From positions 25,797,693 to 25,861,692 of the forward strand of contig NC_067205.1 of assembly GCF_026262505.1 (NCBI RefSeq): DNA of 64,000 bases, written 5' to 3'. Under the pieces are notes generated by a model. It saw only the letters and a list, made by a program, of their open reading frames with translations, was not told the origin of the DNA and ran no database searches. The position numbers and the translations under genes were made by a program. This stretch comes from Trichomonas vaginalis G3 (lineage: Eukaryota > Parabasalia > Trichomonadida > Trichomonadidae). Below are positions 62,327-64,000 of this stretch, one piece after another; within the stretch, counting starts at the first letter, position 1; every line of letters begins with the position of its first letter.

Positions 62327-63580
62327 AATTTGTATGTATATTCTCTCTTCTTAATCCAAGTGTTAATTTTTGAGTCAGATCAATTTTTTGTAAAAGTGGG
62401 AAATTTCAAAAAAAAATACGACCAAAAATGTCAAGCCATCTATGATACATTTGAATCGTATGGTCTTTTGCAATGGTTTTTTAAATAAAAGTAGCGTAAA
62501 AACAAGAAATGGTTTACGAATTGCAACGTTTCATAAATTTTTCAAAGGTACGGACATTTTTTAACCTTAAATTCTAAAAAATCAAGGGGCATTTGTTGGC
62601 TTTACAACTCGTTATACCCTTTGAATTTAACCAAGATTTTAGAGCATGCAAAGCATTAGTATACCCTTAAGAGAATGCAATATTTGTTGCATGAATTAAA
62701 GTTTACAAAAAAGAACATATTTTGATTTTTTGCAACCTATCAAATTTCTCATCATTTGATCAGCCAGGATTACCAAAATTCAAAAAAACCTATAACTGTA
62801 TCGGAAAATCTCTACCATAAAAAATTAAATTTATGAAATATTTTTGAGACCGCGCTTTCTCTTTGAAAATCATGGAAATAAATCATGTACAAATATATAA
62901 TAAGTATGTAGAAAATGAGAAAAATCCGTCTTGCCAATTTTTAGAAACGAATTGCATTTCATCAAAAACATACACTACCAATTAGTTAACTTGTAAATTA
63001 GCCGTTATCATAATGAACGACATACAGTTATCAAAAAAATATTAGTGCAAAAGCACAACCAGCAATAAAAATTATGGATTTCTATTACTTGTAACTAGTT
63101 TTACCCCTACACAAAGAAGATTACTTTTGGGTTACATGTAACTCAAGTAGCATCTTCGAAATAATTGTTATTTATAATTATAAAAATTTTATGTTTATTT
63201 CTTTCGGTAAATCTACCTGATTTTGAATTTTGACCAGAAATAGTTCTTCTTAAGATCAAAAATTGTTCGTTTTTTAAAATTAAATTTTGCATTCAAGAAA
63301 TATCGGCTTTTTTCGGGAATAAAAGGAAATATATTGCATCAAGATCAATTAGAAAACATATTTATTTTTCCAAAAAAATCTGAATTTATGAATTTTGTTA
63401 TAAAAATTGTATTTTTTTATTTTATTTTTCATTTTGAGAAAGGGACAGACTAGCCCATTGTCACTTTTTAATTTAGCAAATGAACGCTTATGGAGTGGAG
63501 TTTTTGGGTAAATCTGATTTGCTTATAAATGAAATAAAATCAAAAGAAACCATATTGGCATTATATTATGCAAAAATAAA
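62327..63580. other. AT-rich intergenic stretch
   Basis: About 1.25 kb with no gene, RNA or repeat that I can recognise. Confidence 0.6.
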
Positions 63581-64000
63581 TGATCTTACTTAGTACTTTT
63601 AAAGTTAATTTCAGAAAAAATTTGACACAATGGTATCCGGCACATACAAGTGGTGTACAACCAAAATATAAGTTAGTTTAAACATATATTGCTATATCTC
63701 ATGATCTTACTTAGTACTTTTAAAGTTAATTTCAGAAAAAATTTGACACAATGGTATCCGGCACATACAAGTGGTGTACAACCAAAATATAAGTTAGTTT
63801 AAACATATATTGCTATATCTCATGATCTTACTTAGTACTTTTAAAGTTAATTTCAGAAAAAATTTGACACAATGGTATCCGGCACATACAAGTGGTGTAC
63901 AACCAAAATATAAGTTAGTTTAAACATATATTGCTATATCTCATGATCTTACTTAGTACTTTTAAAGTTAATTTCAGAAAAAATTTGACACAATGGTATC
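63581..64000 (+). repeat. 121-bp tandem satellite
   Basis: TGATCTTACTTAGTACTTTT starts at 63581, 63702, 63823 and 63944: exact 121-base period, units identical by eye, ~3.5 units and continuing past the window. Each unit holds GGCACATACAAGTGGTGTAC. It is unrelated in sequence to the 121-bp units at 236-840. Confidence 0.95.

Noticed and set aside
63581-64000. Telomeric or subtelomeric repeat
   Set aside because: The unit is 121 bp and complex; no short G-rich telomere motif is present.

Overview
The window looks like nuclear DNA of a parabasalid protist, most likely Trichomonas vaginalis or a close relative. The evidence is AT-rich intergenic sequence, apparently intronless genes, a mariner of the Tvmar1 type present twice, and two Polinton/Maverick elements. 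It also has a bacterial-type flavodoxin-fold oxidoreductase and surface-protein genes with a short signal peptide, large ectodomain, one membrane helix and short tail. The species call is inference; no rRNA or other species marker is present.

Layout. 1-4301: an IS481/IS3-like rve transposon with long terminal inverted repeats built of 121-bp tandem units, holding a nested 1.27-kb TA-flanked element that carries a tRNA-like stretch. 4302-6451: intergenic, with mariner copy 1. 6452-10632 (-): surface-protein gene A, broken and split by mariner copy 2. 11305-31442: Polinton P1, 20.1 kb, about 0.47-kb terminal inverted repeats, 6-bp target duplication AATAAA. 31542-35441 (-): surface-protein gene B, a paralogue of A, broken and carrying a 1.04-kb inverted-repeat insertion. 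36148-36735 (-): an intact MdaB-like oxidoreductase, then its inverted twin from 37156 (+). 37578-60017: Polinton P2, 22.4 kb, about 0.86-kb terminal inverted repeats, 5-bp target duplication TTCTT, inserted inside the twin, whose 3' end resumes at 60018. 61145-62326 (+): a divergent PPP-family phosphatase gene with an in-frame TGA. 63581-64000: a 121-bp tandem repeat that runs off the window.

Both Polintons carry recognisable parts: family-B DNA polymerase, packaging ATPase, a probable capsid protein, small amphipathic capsid-associated proteins, KilA-N proteins and phage-like fibre proteins. P1 also has an SF3 primase-helicase and an rve integrase. Both are broken and are treated here as fossils. 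The left half of P2 is well preserved and its right half is heavily decayed.

The most unusual signal is a family of tiny GC-rich palindromes, typically a 5-bp stem with a 3-base loop and often in pairs. They are scattered through both Polintons, between genes and in frame inside unrelated proteins, and I did not notice them in the host flanks. A second signal is element-specific repeat blocks with a TCACC/GGTGA core around the KilA-N genes of both elements, together with a shared leader just upstream of three KilA-N reading frames.
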